A stretch of DNA of 64,000 bases from JBCCCJ01 sp039029315 (GTDB taxonomy: Bacteria; Bacteroidota; Bacteroidia; J057), in NCBI GenBank assembly GCA_039029315.1, contig JBCCGK010000009.1:1-64000 (forward strand). Reading direction: 5' to 3'. Below, piece by piece: positions 8,219 through 17,642 of this stretch. Under the pieces are notes generated by a model. That model did no database searches and was not told where the DNA came from. It saw nothing but the letters and a program-made list of their open reading frames with translations. Within the stretch, counting starts at the first letter, position 1; the number at the start of each line of letters is the position of its first letter. A program made the position numbers and the translations under genes.

Positions 8219-8319
8219 GTGAAAAGATTGCAAACCTTGGAAGGAAGAGCAATTGGCGACCATGAGTCAGGGAAAAAATGAAGAATTCCCTATCTTATTC
8301 GGAAATTAACTCTGCGACT

Positions 8320-9978
8320 ATGGCCAAGCATACCCATTTCCTTATCAGCTTGTTATTGATAGGGTTCTTATCTTCCTGCAAGCAACAACCCAATCCTCAA
8401 GATCAACGTCCTAATATCATTCTCATCATGTCGGATGATATGGGATATTCCGATTTGGGAGCTTTTGGAGGAGAGATTGAAACGCCAACTCTCAATCGCC
8501 TGGCAGAGAATGGGCTTCGGTTCACGCAATTTTATAATACTGCTCGATGCTGTCCTACCCGAGCCTCTTTGATGACCGGATTATACCCGCATCAGGCAGG
8601 CATTGGACATATGACCAATTATCCAGGAATAGATCCTCATATTCATGATTATGGAACGGCAGAATACAGCGGTCAGCTGAACAATCAATGTGTAACCATT
8701 GCAGAAGTATTAAAGGAAGCCGGTTACGCTACGCTCATGGCAGGCAAATGGCATCTGAGTTTTTACGATGATCAACAATGGCCCCTCCAACGCGGATTTG
8801 ATCAGTTTTATGGAATTATTCCGGGGGCCTGCAATTTTTTTCAGCCAACCTATCCAAGAGGGATCACCGAAGGCAATGATACGCTCTCTGTGTTAGACCA
8901 GGAAGACTTCTATACCACAGATGCCTTCACAGATCATGCCATCCAATATGTAGACCAATCCATTAAGTCAGGCAAGGATTCACCATTTTTTTTGTACCTG
9001 GCCTACAACGCCCCTCATTGGCCAATTCAGGCTCCGCCGGAAGTTGTTGAGAAATATAAAGGAAAGTACGATGATGGTTGGGCAGCACTTCGAAACAAGC
9101 GCTACCAACAAATGATCGATATGGGACTCATCGATAAACAATGGAAGATGAGTCCACAAGATGCCATCGATTGGGAATCTCTGGACAACGCAAAACAAGA
9201 AGAAATGAGCTTGAGAATGGCTATTTATGCTGCGATGGTTGATCGTATGGATCAAAATATCGGCAGATTGATCCATCATCTTGAAGCTTTAGGGAAACTC
9301 GACAATACCCTCATCCTCTTTCTCAATGACAATGGTGCTTGTGCGGAAGGAAACATGCTCGGGGGAGGGTCGGCCGAACAACTGGAAACCAAAGAAGGGT
9401 ATTTTTTAACCTTGGGAAAAGCCTGGGCCAACGCCTGCAATACCCCTTATCGAGAATACAAACACTGGACCCATGAAGGGGGCATTGCCAGCCCCATGAT
9501 CGTTCATTGGCCAGCAGGAATCCAGCCAGAGAGTCGGGGATCATTCGTTCGACAGTACAGTTTTCTGCCAGATGTGATGGCGACATTTCTGGAGGTAGGG
9601 AACGCTCACTATCCCACCACCTATCGAGGAAATACCATCAAGCCACTGGTTGGAAAAAGCATGCTCAGGCTGATCCAGGGAGATCTAACGTCCATCCATC
9701 AGGAACCCATATTCTGGGAACATGAAGGCAATGGAGCCGTTCGACTTGGTCCATACAAGTTGGTGAAGAAATTCAAAGATGAAAATCCGAGTGATTGGGA
9801 ATTGTACAATATCCCACAGGATCGAACCGAACTCCATAACCTGATGGATATTCAGTCAGACAAAGCGAATGAGATGATTGCAATGTATAAGGAGTGGGCC
9901 GACAAGAATCACATCATGGATTGGGTAAAGGTGAAAGAAATTCAAAAGCAAATCAGGCTGCGAAACATGGAAAAATAA
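8320..9978 (+). CDS. Arylsulfatase lipoprotein (S1 formylglycine sulfatase)
   Basis: A type I sulfatase that hydrolyses sulfate esters, probably on polysaccharides at the cell surface or in the periplasm. The frame opens at 8278, but I prefer the ATG at 8320 because it gives a clean lipoprotein signal (FLISLLLIGFLSSC). Metal-binding motif NIILIMSDDMGYSD, formylglycine signature C-C-P-T-R (first Cys is residue 77 from this start) and the AGKWHL motif are intact, as is the C-terminal NDNGACAEG metal site. Cys-type activation needs an anaerobic sulfatase-maturating enzyme or FGE encoded elsewhere. Sulfate specificity cannot be read from sequence. With the second sulfatase and GH127 nearby it suggests a sulfated, arabinose-bearing glycan. 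Confidence 0.93.
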   Translation: MAKHTHFLISLLLIGFLSSCKQQPNPQDQRPNIILIMSDDMGYSDLGAFGGEIETPTLNRLAENGLRFTQFYNTARCCPTRASLMTGLYPHQAGIGHMTNYPGIDPHIHDYGTAEYSGQLNNQCVTIAEVLKEAGYATLMAGKWHLSFYDDQQWPLQRGFDQFYGIIPGACNFFQPTYPRGITEGNDTLSVLDQEDFYTTDAFTDHAIQYVDQSIKSGKDSPFFLYLAYNAPHWPIQAPPEVVEKYKGKYDDGWAALRNKRYQQMIDMGLIDKQWKMSPQDAIDWESLDNAKQEEMSLRMAIYAAMVDRMDQNIGRLIHHLEALGKLDNTLILFLNDNGACAEGNMLGGGSAEQLETKEGYFLTLGKAWANACNTPYREYKHWTHEGGIASPMIVHWPAGIQPESRGSFVRQYSFLPDVMATFLEVGNAHYPTTYRGNTIKPLVGKSMLRLIQGDLTSIHQEPIFWEHEGNGAVRLGPYKLVKKFKDENPSDWELYNIPQDRTELHNLMDIQSDKANEMIAMYKEWADKNHIMDWVKVKEIQKQIRLRNMEK

Positions 9979-10075
9979 CATCGTCTTTCTATCCCATGAG
10001 CATTATTTTTGGATAGTTTTTGATGGATACGTTTATCAGATTTGAATATCGACAAGCAACATTCATTGGGTCAAT

Positions 10076-10534
10076 ATGAATCATTCTCCATCCTATCTTC
10101 CTTTCACCAGTCTATTCCTGATCCTTCTACTTGGAAGCAGTTGTCGACCTGATATAGCAGAATTTGAAAATCTTGATTTGCTGGTAGACAAAGAATGGCA
10201 ATTGGTCTCTATTCAACGCAACAATATTGAAATCAGTGAGGCCTGCAACCTGGATGATGTATTGTTTTTTACTGCCGATTCGGATTTCAGCCACGATCAG
10301 GGAAGTCTGGATTGTTTCCCCAATGATGACTCAGAAGTAGAAGGGAGAAATTGGCGATTTGTCAGAGATTATTCCACGATTCGTACCGTCTATGTGGTTC
10401 GAGGCAATGGAGTTGCAATTCTCCCCCGGTCCTGGCGATTTGTGAACCTGAATGATACCTCCATGATTTGGGAAGAGGTCGTAGATCCCGGCGATCAGAA
10501 TGCCATTCCGGAAGTGCGCCACTTTGTGCATTGA
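10076..10534 (+). CDS. Small lipoprotein, lipocalin-like
   Basis: 152 residues with a lipoprotein signal (LILLLGSSC). The rest reads like a short lipocalin-like beta-barrel: KEWQLVSIQRNN near the start, then alternating strands with WRF and a final IWEE strand. Such proteins are common among Bacteroidota lipoproteins and have no assigned function. It converges on the GH127 gene, 25 bp away. Confidence 0.65.
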   Translation: MNHSPSYLPFTSLFLILLLGSSCRPDIAEFENLDLLVDKEWQLVSIQRNNIEISEACNLDDVLFFTADSDFSHDQGSLDCFPNDDSEVEGRNWRFVRDYSTIRTVYVVRGNGVAILPRSWRFVNLNDTSMIWEEVVDPGDQNAIPEVRHFVH

Positions 10535-10559
10535 TCCACAAGCGGCAGACAGTGTCCTT

Positions 10560-12683
10560 CTACAGATTGTTGAACCAAACAGTAGGAAATTCGGTGATTC
10601 TCAGGTTTGTACAGCCGTAGGGAATCAATTCTATCTTGGAAAATTCCCATTCTTCCTTCTCTTGCCGGCGTGGACTCCAGGGCATTGGTCCCGGCATCCC
10701 ATTGTATACGGTCCAATCTTTCATCTGCACAGCAGTGGTCTTGATGCGAATTGGAGCATTTTCGAGATTCCAGGGATATGCCTCCGTTGGGTGATGACTG
10801 ACAGTGAATTGATTGGGAATGTCCTGTAGGTATTGCTCGATCAAGGCAAAGTTCCAATTGGCTTTGGGCATGACGGAATAGTAATCTCCGTAATGATCTT
10901 CATTTCGGACCAGTTTCCGTTCTCCTTCAAGCTTCAAGGCATATACGAGAGGGCCTTTTTCCAATGCAACAGAATAATCTACCCACCGATTAACGGTAAT
11001 TTTGGAAGGAAAAATCAATGTCAAGACATCTCCATCTTTCCATTCCCTTTTAACCTGTATCAGTTGATTTCCCTCTTCCTCTCTTAACAGCTTTCCATTG
11101 AGCAACAAAGTCGCCTCTTCACACCAGGCAGGAATCCGCAGATGCAACGGAAAATCAACTGACTGAGCAGTGCTGATCTTCAGTCGAATTGTATCTTCAA
11201 AAGGGTATTGGGTGTCCTCTTCCAGCCGGACCTCTACCCCATCTGCAACTTTGGCTGTAACGGAGGAAGGAGCGTAGCTGAGGGCTGCCAGACCATTGTC
11301 CGTGCTCGCATGCCACAGGCTTTGGGTAAATTTGGGCCAGCCTTGGTGCATATTACAGGTGCAGCAAGGATATCCTGTCAAGGTTCCAAAACAAATATCT
11401 GTCCCTTTGTGGGAGACATCCTCATAAAAATTTCTGGGCTTGCGTGATATTTCCACCTGATTGGCAGATTGCATGTATTGCCGGGTGTTGAAATCGTCCG
11501 AGATTTGGGTGGGCAGGGCATTGAATGCAAGTTTCTCCAAATGATCCATGAATTGAACATCGCCTGTGATGGCCATCATTTGCTCCAAAGAAAACATCAA
11601 CTCGACTACAGAACACAATTCTACTCCCTGGTTGGGACTGTTGCCATGAAGCGGTTCATCTCCTCCGTACATCCCCTGCGCCTGACCATGATATTTTTTC
11701 AAATCCTTGAAGGCTTGCTTGACTGCTCGGATATACAGTTCGTCTGGCTGTTGCTGATAATAAATGATTGGTTTTTTGATCCCCTGCGCGAGGTTCACAG
11801 TATGAAATCCCCCCATTTGTTTCAGGCAGAGATTGTCTAGCTGTTCCTCATCATAGGGATAGCGCTTCATGACTCTCGAATAGTGCCAGGGGTCATGTTG
11901 CTGTTCATAGCAATCTTCATTGAGAAACAGGCGCTCCCAGGGAAAGGCTTGTTCCTGCATCAATTCTGTTAATTCCAACAAAAATGAATCCCCTGTGATG
12001 TTGTACAACCAGTATACAACCATCATATTGTCTGCCACTCTTCTGTTCCCCCATAATGACCAATGATCGATAGGTGTTTGGGGAAGTTCATTGAGTTGGT
12101 AGCGAAAATATTTGGTCAATAGATCGATCACGCGCGCATCTTCGGTGGCTGTATAATACTGCATCAAAATCTTGAGCATGACCATTTTGGGCCACCAATC
12201 TTTTCTTCTGGACTTCTGCAATCCAGCTTCTGGTTCTGGTTCTACTTCAAAGGGGACAGGCCCAAAATATCCTTCTTCTGTCTGGCTTTGTAGCGACCAC
12301 TCTATCCACGGTTGGACTTTGTCTTTTAGGGTTTGATCATCCAGAATATAGGCCAGGGGTAAAAGCCCATCGATCCAGTATGGTCCTCGTTCCCAGCCAT
12401 CCCCATCTCCTCCTAGCCAGCCATTGCGCGGGCCGACCACTTCGGCATAGACCTCATCCATTTTTCCGGTTAATCCATCTCTTTGACGCTCTAGTTGGGT
12501 GAGGAGCCATCCTTTTGCCTTGATTGTCCCGAGTGGCAAGCCAAGATAGGGTTTGTCATAAAGAGGTGCCCGGTTTCGGACATAGTTTGTTCCGTAAGAC
12601 TGTGCGTCGGATTGACTTTCAGGAGAAGGTTGACATGACATCAATATAAAAACAGCAATCGCGAGCAGGTAGCTAATTCTCAT
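10560..12683 (-). CDS. GH127-type beta-L-arabinofuranosidase lipoprotein (DUF1680)
   Basis: 707 residues, lipoprotein signal VFILMSC. The (alpha/alpha)6-barrel contains the family's zinc and catalytic residues: Glu355-x-Cys357 in GVELCSV and Cys440-Cys441 in GYPCCTCN, equivalent to the Glu/Cys and CC pair that hold zinc and the cysteine nucleophile in bifidobacterial HypBA1. GH127 and its relative GH146 remove beta-L-arabinofuranose from glycans. The C-terminal beta domain follows. Its start overlaps the stop of the alpha/beta hydrolase gene by 4 bp (ATGA), so they form an operon and probably act on the same decorated substrate. Confidence 0.9.
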   Translation of the reverse strand: MRISYLLAIAVFILMSCQPSPESQSDAQSYGTNYVRNRAPLYDKPYLGLPLGTIKAKGWLLTQLERQRDGLTGKMDEVYAEVVGPRNGWLGGDGDGWERGPYWIDGLLPLAYILDDQTLKDKVQPWIEWSLQSQTEEGYFGPVPFEVEPEPEAGLQKSRRKDWWPKMVMLKILMQYYTATEDARVIDLLTKYFRYQLNELPQTPIDHWSLWGNRRVADNMMVVYWLYNITGDSFLLELTELMQEQAFPWERLFLNEDCYEQQHDPWHYSRVMKRYPYDEEQLDNLCLKQMGGFHTVNLAQGIKKPIIYYQQQPDELYIRAVKQAFKDLKKYHGQAQGMYGGDEPLHGNSPNQGVELCSVVELMFSLEQMMAITGDVQFMDHLEKLAFNALPTQISDDFNTRQYMQSANQVEISRKPRNFYEDVSHKGTDICFGTLTGYPCCTCNMHQGWPKFTQSLWHASTDNGLAALSYAPSSVTAKVADGVEVRLEEDTQYPFEDTIRLKISTAQSVDFPLHLRIPAWCEEATLLLNGKLLREEEGNQLIQVKREWKDGDVLTLIFPSKITVNRWVDYSVALEKGPLVYALKLEGERKLVRNEDHYGDYYSVMPKANWNFALIEQYLQDIPNQFTVSHHPTEAYPWNLENAPIRIKTTAVQMKDWTVYNGMPGPMPWSPRRQEKEEWEFSKIELIPYGCTNLRITEFPTVWFNNL

Positions 12684-13825
12684 AATATTTTCTTAAAAAA
12701 CTTTGTCGCCATATTGATAGCTCTATCATTTCCCTCATAGAATCCATGCCCTTCTCCTTCGATCCAAATCAATTCTGTATGGACCCCATGATTCTTAAGC
12801 TTATCATGAAGTTCCTGAGCATTATGAGGTGGAACCACCTCATCAATCGTTCCCTGAATCAATAAAGTAGGGGCAGAAGTGGAGTCAATGTGTTCATAAG
12901 GAGAGAGAAAGCGAATAAGGGATTCTTCAATATCCATGTATTCCATAAATCCTTTGTCTGAATGAAGATTAAAAGAGGGCGTTGCGATCCCAACTACGGC
13001 TTGTACTTCGCTCGACACCCCGGCATTGCCTCCATCTCCTTCCAATTCAGGCTCATTGGCACTCGCTCCAAGCAGAGCGACCAATTGTCCACCAGCAGAA
13101 GCACCGATCAGTCCGATCCGTTCAGGATCAATATGATACTGAGGCGCATGGGCCCGAATCCATCTCACAGCAGCCTTGCTGTCAAATACGCATTCCTTGA
13201 TGGTAACAGCAGGAAGCATGCGATAATCAATGGTTGCAGCCGCGATCCCATGATGCGCGAGATATTGTGCAAATGGTTCAAACCAGATTCTTCGATTCAC
13301 CATCCATCCCCCGCCATGAATACAGATCACAACGGGCATCGGATCGGAAAGCGGAACTTTCGGAAGAAACAAATCCAGCGCCAACTGCTTGTTGGGATAT
13401 TCTGCAAATACCAGAGACCTATGAGCAATGGTCTGATCAGTGGTAAAGTCAAAAATGGGTTTGTTCTGATATAACTCAAAACTCAGAATGGTAAGCACCT
13501 TTTCCCATGCTTCCTTATCAGATTCTGCCAATAGGTCCTGCTTCTCACAAAAGTCAACAAAGTCTTCGACAAACTCATAGGGTTCTTCTTCTGAATTCTT
13601 GATCCCCAGAAAACAAATCTTCCGTGCATGAAGATAGGCTTCAGTTCGATCAGGAATATAGGCCTTTTCTGCTGCGAAAAATCCAATATACGGTTCTTCT
13701 GCCTGTAGACGTTCTACAAAGTGCTGATAGGCAGCATGCTCCTCCTCACTAAAGCTACGGGGCTGACAAGCAAACAAGCTGATGAGGCAAGCCAGATGCA
13801 CATAGAACGCTGGCAAATGTTTCAT
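12680..13825 (-). CDS. Alpha/beta hydrolase lipoprotein (carbohydrate-esterase-like)
   Basis: 381 residues. The signal peptide ends at LISLFAC. The N-terminal ~110 residues are helical; then comes a BD-FAE/hormone-sensitive-lipase-like hydrolase domain: oxyanion motif HGGG at 170-173, nucleophile Ser243 in GASAGG, Asp328 in QGTIDEVVP and His360 in GEGHGF. All three catalytic residues are present. Such enzymes remove acetyl or feruloyl groups from glycans. Translational coupling with the GH127 gene (ATGA overlap) supports de-esterification ahead of or together with arabinose removal. The helical N-terminal extension is unusual for this group. Confidence 0.9.
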   Translation of the reverse strand: MKHLPAFYVHLACLISLFACQPRSFSEEEHAAYQHFVERLQAEEPYIGFFAAEKAYIPDRTEAYLHARKICFLGIKNSEEEPYEFVEDFVDFCEKQDLLAESDKEAWEKVLTILSFELYQNKPIFDFTTDQTIAHRSLVFAEYPNKQLALDLFLPKVPLSDPMPVVICIHGGGWMVNRRIWFEPFAQYLAHHGIAAATIDYRMLPAVTIKECVFDSKAAVRWIRAHAPQYHIDPERIGLIGASAGGQLVALLGASANEPELEGDGGNAGVSSEVQAVVGIATPSFNLHSDKGFMEYMDIEESLIRFLSPYEHIDSTSAPTLLIQGTIDEVVPPHNAQELHDKLKNHGVHTELIWIEGEGHGFYEGNDRAINMATKFFKKIL

Positions 13826-13833
13826 AGGAGCGA

Positions 13834-14247
13834 TTATTTTTTATGCACTTCAAATCCGGCCTCTGCACCGGCAAAGTTCCCATCCTCTTTGCCTGAAATT
13901 GTCAGTCGTTTGTTGTCCTTGTCGTAGGCTCTAAATTCCCAGGTATATGGTCCCGGGTCCCAGTACTCCATAATTCGCATGTGTGTAGACCATATCCCAT
14001 CTCCTTTGATCGCATCTCCAAGATGTCCTTTATCAGTAAGCACAAGGACCATGGATGGGAATTCTTTTAATCGCACGGTTATGATGTCAATGCGCGCATT
14101 GGGGTCCTGGACCTTGGTGCTGATGGTCAAGGTATCTCCAAGAACTGGATGAGCTGATTGGCATACAGCTTCTGTGAGTTCGATCTGCGCATACAAGCTG
14201 GAAAGACTGATTCCTAACACGATTGCGGCCTGGAGTAAGTATTTCAT
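13834..14247 (-). CDS. Secreted small Ig-like domain protein
   Basis: 137 residues with a signal peptide ending ...SLSSLYAQ. The mature part looks like a single beta-sandwich domain, with KGDGIWSTHM and YTWEFRAYDKDN strands of the kind seen in Ig-like choice-of-anchor domains. It lies 8 bp upstream of the alpha/beta hydrolase start and in the same direction, so it is probably the first gene of that operon. Function not known; a binding or scaffold role is a guess. Confidence 0.6.
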   Translation of the reverse strand: MKYLLQAAIVLGISLSSLYAQIELTEAVCQSAHPVLGDTLTISTKVQDPNARIDIITVRLKEFPSMVLVLTDKGHLGDAIKGDGIWSTHMRIMEYWDPGPYTWEFRAYDKDNKRLTISGKEDGNFAGAEAGFEVHKK

Positions 14248-14335
14248 ATCGAAAATTGTTGGTGTAAGGATGAAGAAAAATCAACTCTTGTTTATGTCTT
14301 GGCGAATATCTGCCCAAATCTTGAGAAAAGATGGA

Positions 14336-17300
14336 TCAAATATTGGGTGCCAAGGTATGAATGGTGTTCTGAACTTTGCCGGTCAGAGGCGTTCCGTCTG
14401 CTGTAGTTATGGTATACTGAATCGTCATGACATCTACTGGTTCAAGATCGGGCAAGACAATGAATACAGAGGTCCCATTCTTCATGAGGTTAACCTCTGA
14501 TATTTTCTTAGTCTCCACATTGTAGCGATCTGATCCATATTCTCTTGTTCTTTTCAGATCCCAGGTCATGACTTCGAAATTGTCGGTATTTTGTGCCTGT
14601 GATGGATTGAGTGGGTGTGCAAATGTCAATTTGATTCCGTTTTGATAGGCTTTCAACGCTATCGGAGTTGGTAAGGGATTGCCGGTATATTGAATTCGAT
14701 ACAAGCCACCTCCTCGCATCAACTGAGAAGTTCCCCAAGCTGACATTCCACAGGCATAGAGTGCTCCATCATCCGGGTTGAACCGCCCCCGCATCACTCC
14801 TGTCATGAATTTGATACCGGGTAAATCTATCACTCCTGCCTGCATCTGATTCCCCACCCTTTCCGGCAAGACCAGTTGTATCTTTCCGAATCCATAGGAA
14901 AAACTCAACAAGCTTCCATGAAGTGGTCCCCATTTCTTGCTGTCTACCCACACGAGTTCAGAAGGGGACTGATCGAATTCCATATCCACCCAGACCAGAG
15001 GTTGTTCCATGGCTGCTCGACTGCTGTCTTCAGGAGGTTCGTAGCCCCACATATTTCCATAGAATTTTCCATTTCCCTCAACCCAATTGATGCGATTCAT
15101 CGGATTCCAGTATCCTTGCTGATCTGTCACGATGAAGCTTCCATCCGGATTGATACATACGCCATTTGCAGCTCTAAATCCTGTGGCAATGATATCGGAT
15201 GTACGCCCATCCTTGCTCACTTTCAGCAAGGTCCCATGTTGGGGAATCAAGGCTTCCCTGGCATGCCGTCCGCTTTTAGCATAATACAGATTCCCCTCAT
15301 TATCAGCCTGAAGTCCCATAGCAAATTCATGGAAATGATCTGTCACTTGATGGTCATGGTTGAAACTTTCATAAAAATCCGTTTCATCATCTCCATTCAA
15401 ATCCCTCAACCGGACAATCTGATCCCGGCACACAACAAAAATGTCTCCTTTTACCACCTTGATCCCAAGTGGCTGAAACAATCCGGTCCCAATTCGCTTC
15501 CACCTCAAGGTATCGATGGTACTCGTCAGACCAGAAATCAACCAGATATCTCCGTCAGTTGCACAAGCCACAGCTTTGTTTGCATCCTCAAGAAAATCTA
15601 TGCCGCTTAGTTTCATGCGACAATTCCAGGGGTTCTCGAAAGGAGGCATCAGTTGGTCTACGAGAAAGGGTCCCTCATCCTTGCCTTTCACAATACTGCT
15701 GGTGATTTCTTCAGGATAAAGCGGGGGGCCACCTTTCGTATAAGCATCCAAAGAGGCAGGTGGTCCAAGTTGCTTGGCCAACTCTTCCACCCCTTTCACT
15801 GAGGGTTTTGCAATCAAGAGTTGAAAGATTGCCGGTGTATTGGCCGGAATATCTACAAGCACAAAGCCATCGGCTTCTGATATGCTTGCTCCTTCCCCAT
15901 TCACAACAATCTGGGTACCAGCTTTTGCGACCCGATGACGTAATCCTGTGCTTGATGGACTAATATTCAAGGTTCTGAGGAAGATTGTTTGTTCTCGCTG
16001 TGAAGCCATTCCAAATTCTTCCAGAATATTGGCATCGCCAACCGAATAGGAAAGAATGATATGATCTCCATGCCGATACAATCCTTTGTAGTCTGCCCAT
16101 CCTCGGGGAAGAGGTCCAAAATGCCGACCATCCCTTGCCTTGAATCTGGGGTCTTCGAAAGACCCTGTTTCTGGATTGGCCCAGCCAGGTCCTACACTTG
16201 TCTCAAAATGCAATTCCCCTACAATCCTTGGGTACGTCTCATGTTCATCGTTGAGAAGGATGGCGCGCCAATCAATGAAGCCTTCTCCTGTCCAGCCTCC
16301 GGCTACACGCATGACATCATGGTCAAACATCATAAAGGTATTGCCTGCTGATACACCTCCAGCTCCTTCGTCCAGTCGAACGGCAATGCCTTTATAGGCA
16401 AAGTTTGCTTCTGAATAGTCTTCATCCACAAATGGAATGGGACCTGGAGAGTGGAAACGCTCTGGCCCTGTCTTCTCATCCACCAATTCGTAAGTATTCA
16501 TGAAGAAATTGCCATAGTCCATGTCAGACCAGGGATGATAGGCTTTGGCTGCTGGACCTGTGGTCGATCCGCTTGGCAAACTTGCCAGATACTCCTCTCC
16601 TACCCGAAAGTATTGTTCTGCATTATTTTCTTTGACAAATTCTTCTCGGATATACAGGATCACATCATACTTCTCTTGCGGAGTTAGGAGGACTTGAGGA
16701 GGCATCGCTCCATATCCTTTGGTAATGGTTTGGTACAAGGCAAAGGGATCTTTGCCAGCTTTGAAAGCTTGTTCCCAGAATTTCAGGGATAAGGGGATGG
16801 AGCCTTCCATGTCTGGATTTCCATGACAATTGATACAATTGGTATTGTAAATCCGAGCCCCTCTTTCAAAGCTTTCTTCATTCATTTCTCTGACTAAAGT
16901 GGCATGGTCGAGATCTTGTTCATAGTCTGCCAAGGCTGATTCATCCAATAGATAGGTCACTTTGGGTCTGTTGGCAGGCAAGGTATCCGGGATGAAGCGC
17001 GTAGCAAGTATCGGAAATTCTTCCTTCTCGACAGACAGTGTTCCTTTAAATCCATTCTCTGAGAATGTGCCTTGCAGGTAGAATGGCACTTCAAACATGT
17101 CAAATTCTCCTGTCATATGATTGCCATTAAAGGCCATGTTTTCGATCTCAATGGTTCCTATCTCAAGAGAAGTCAGGGTTCCAGAATATAATAACCCCTC
17201 CTTTTTGATATGCATAGTCCCACGTTCTGCATACTCCTCTTCAAAATAAAGTTGATAGTCCCAGCTTCCAATGGCTTGCTCGTTTGTCGTGCACTGAGTA

Positions 17301-17359
17301 AAAAGGCCACTCAGTCCGATTAACACCATAAAGGTGAGCTTGTTAAGTGTTAGCCGCAT
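14336..17359 (-). CDS. Haem c and beta-propeller lipoprotein (sugar-dehydrogenase-like)
   Basis: 1007 residues, lipoprotein signal ending FTQC. Residues 30-130 form a beta-rich domain with two repeat-like strands. A cytochrome c domain follows: haem-binding C175-I-N-C178-H179, with Met219 in YGAMPP as the likely distal ligand. After a DUF6797-like stretch, a six-bladed NHL/PQQ-dehydrogenase-like propeller spans about 570-880, then a C-terminal beta domain. Related proteins are abundant in Planctomycetes/Verrucomicrobia and in marine Bacteroidota and are thought to oxidise sugars and pass electrons to the haem. Substrate and cofactor are unknown. The next gene upstream on this strand, a sulfatase, is 283 bp away. 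Confidence 0.8.
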   Translation of the reverse strand: MRLTLNKLTFMVLIGLSGLFTQCTTNEQAIGSWDYQLYFEEEYAERGTMHIKKEGLLYSGTLTSLEIGTIEIENMAFNGNHMTGEFDMFEVPFYLQGTFSENGFKGTLSVEKEEFPILATRFIPDTLPANRPKVTYLLDESALADYEQDLDHATLVREMNEESFERGARIYNTNCINCHGNPDMEGSIPLSLKFWEQAFKAGKDPFALYQTITKGYGAMPPQVLLTPQEKYDVILYIREEFVKENNAEQYFRVGEEYLASLPSGSTTGPAAKAYHPWSDMDYGNFFMNTYELVDEKTGPERFHSPGPIPFVDEDYSEANFAYKGIAVRLDEGAGGVSAGNTFMMFDHDVMRVAGGWTGEGFIDWRAILLNDEHETYPRIVGELHFETSVGPGWANPETGSFEDPRFKARDGRHFGPLPRGWADYKGLYRHGDHIILSYSVGDANILEEFGMASQREQTIFLRTLNISPSSTGLRHRVAKAGTQIVVNGEGASISEADGFVLVDIPANTPAIFQLLIAKPSVKGVEELAKQLGPPASLDAYTKGGPPLYPEEITSSIVKGKDEGPFLVDQLMPPFENPWNCRMKLSGIDFLEDANKAVACATDGDIWLISGLTSTIDTLRWKRIGTGLFQPLGIKVVKGDIFVVCRDQIVRLRDLNGDDETDFYESFNHDHQVTDHFHEFAMGLQADNEGNLYYAKSGRHAREALIPQHGTLLKVSKDGRTSDIIATGFRAANGVCINPDGSFIVTDQQGYWNPMNRINWVEGNGKFYGNMWGYEPPEDSSRAAMEQPLVWVDMEFDQSPSELVWVDSKKWGPLHGSLLSFSYGFGKIQLVLPERVGNQMQAGVIDLPGIKFMTGVMRGRFNPDDGALYACGMSAWGTSQLMRGGGLYRIQYTGNPLPTPIALKAYQNGIKLTFAHPLNPSQAQNTDNFEVMTWDLKRTREYGSDRYNVETKKISEVNLMKNGTSVFIVLPDLEPVDVMTIQYTITTADGTPLTGKVQNTIHTLAPNI

Positions 17360-17642
17360 AATGATTCTACAATTAGATGATCGTACTGGTATTCCTGTAA
17401 GTGTTAGTTAAAGGAGAAAGAAAATATACATACTTCCCGGGGGATGGGTGTTCGTTCTAAGTTCCCAAAGGAGGATTAACATTCCTGGACGAGAGGGCTT
17501 TCACGTGTTTCCTCTCGCTGAAGATATGCACCTTCTAAATCAATTTGGACTTCTCTTTTTTGCCTAAAGTAAAGATACGCAGATTTCATTTGTAGAGAAA
17601 ATGACCAAACGGTTCCGCGAATTCAAAAAAATATCCACCGCT

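Noticed and set aside
13834..13927. Plus-strand open frames over the alpha/beta hydrolase and its neighbour
   Set aside because: They lie opposite well-supported genes and have no domain or signal features.
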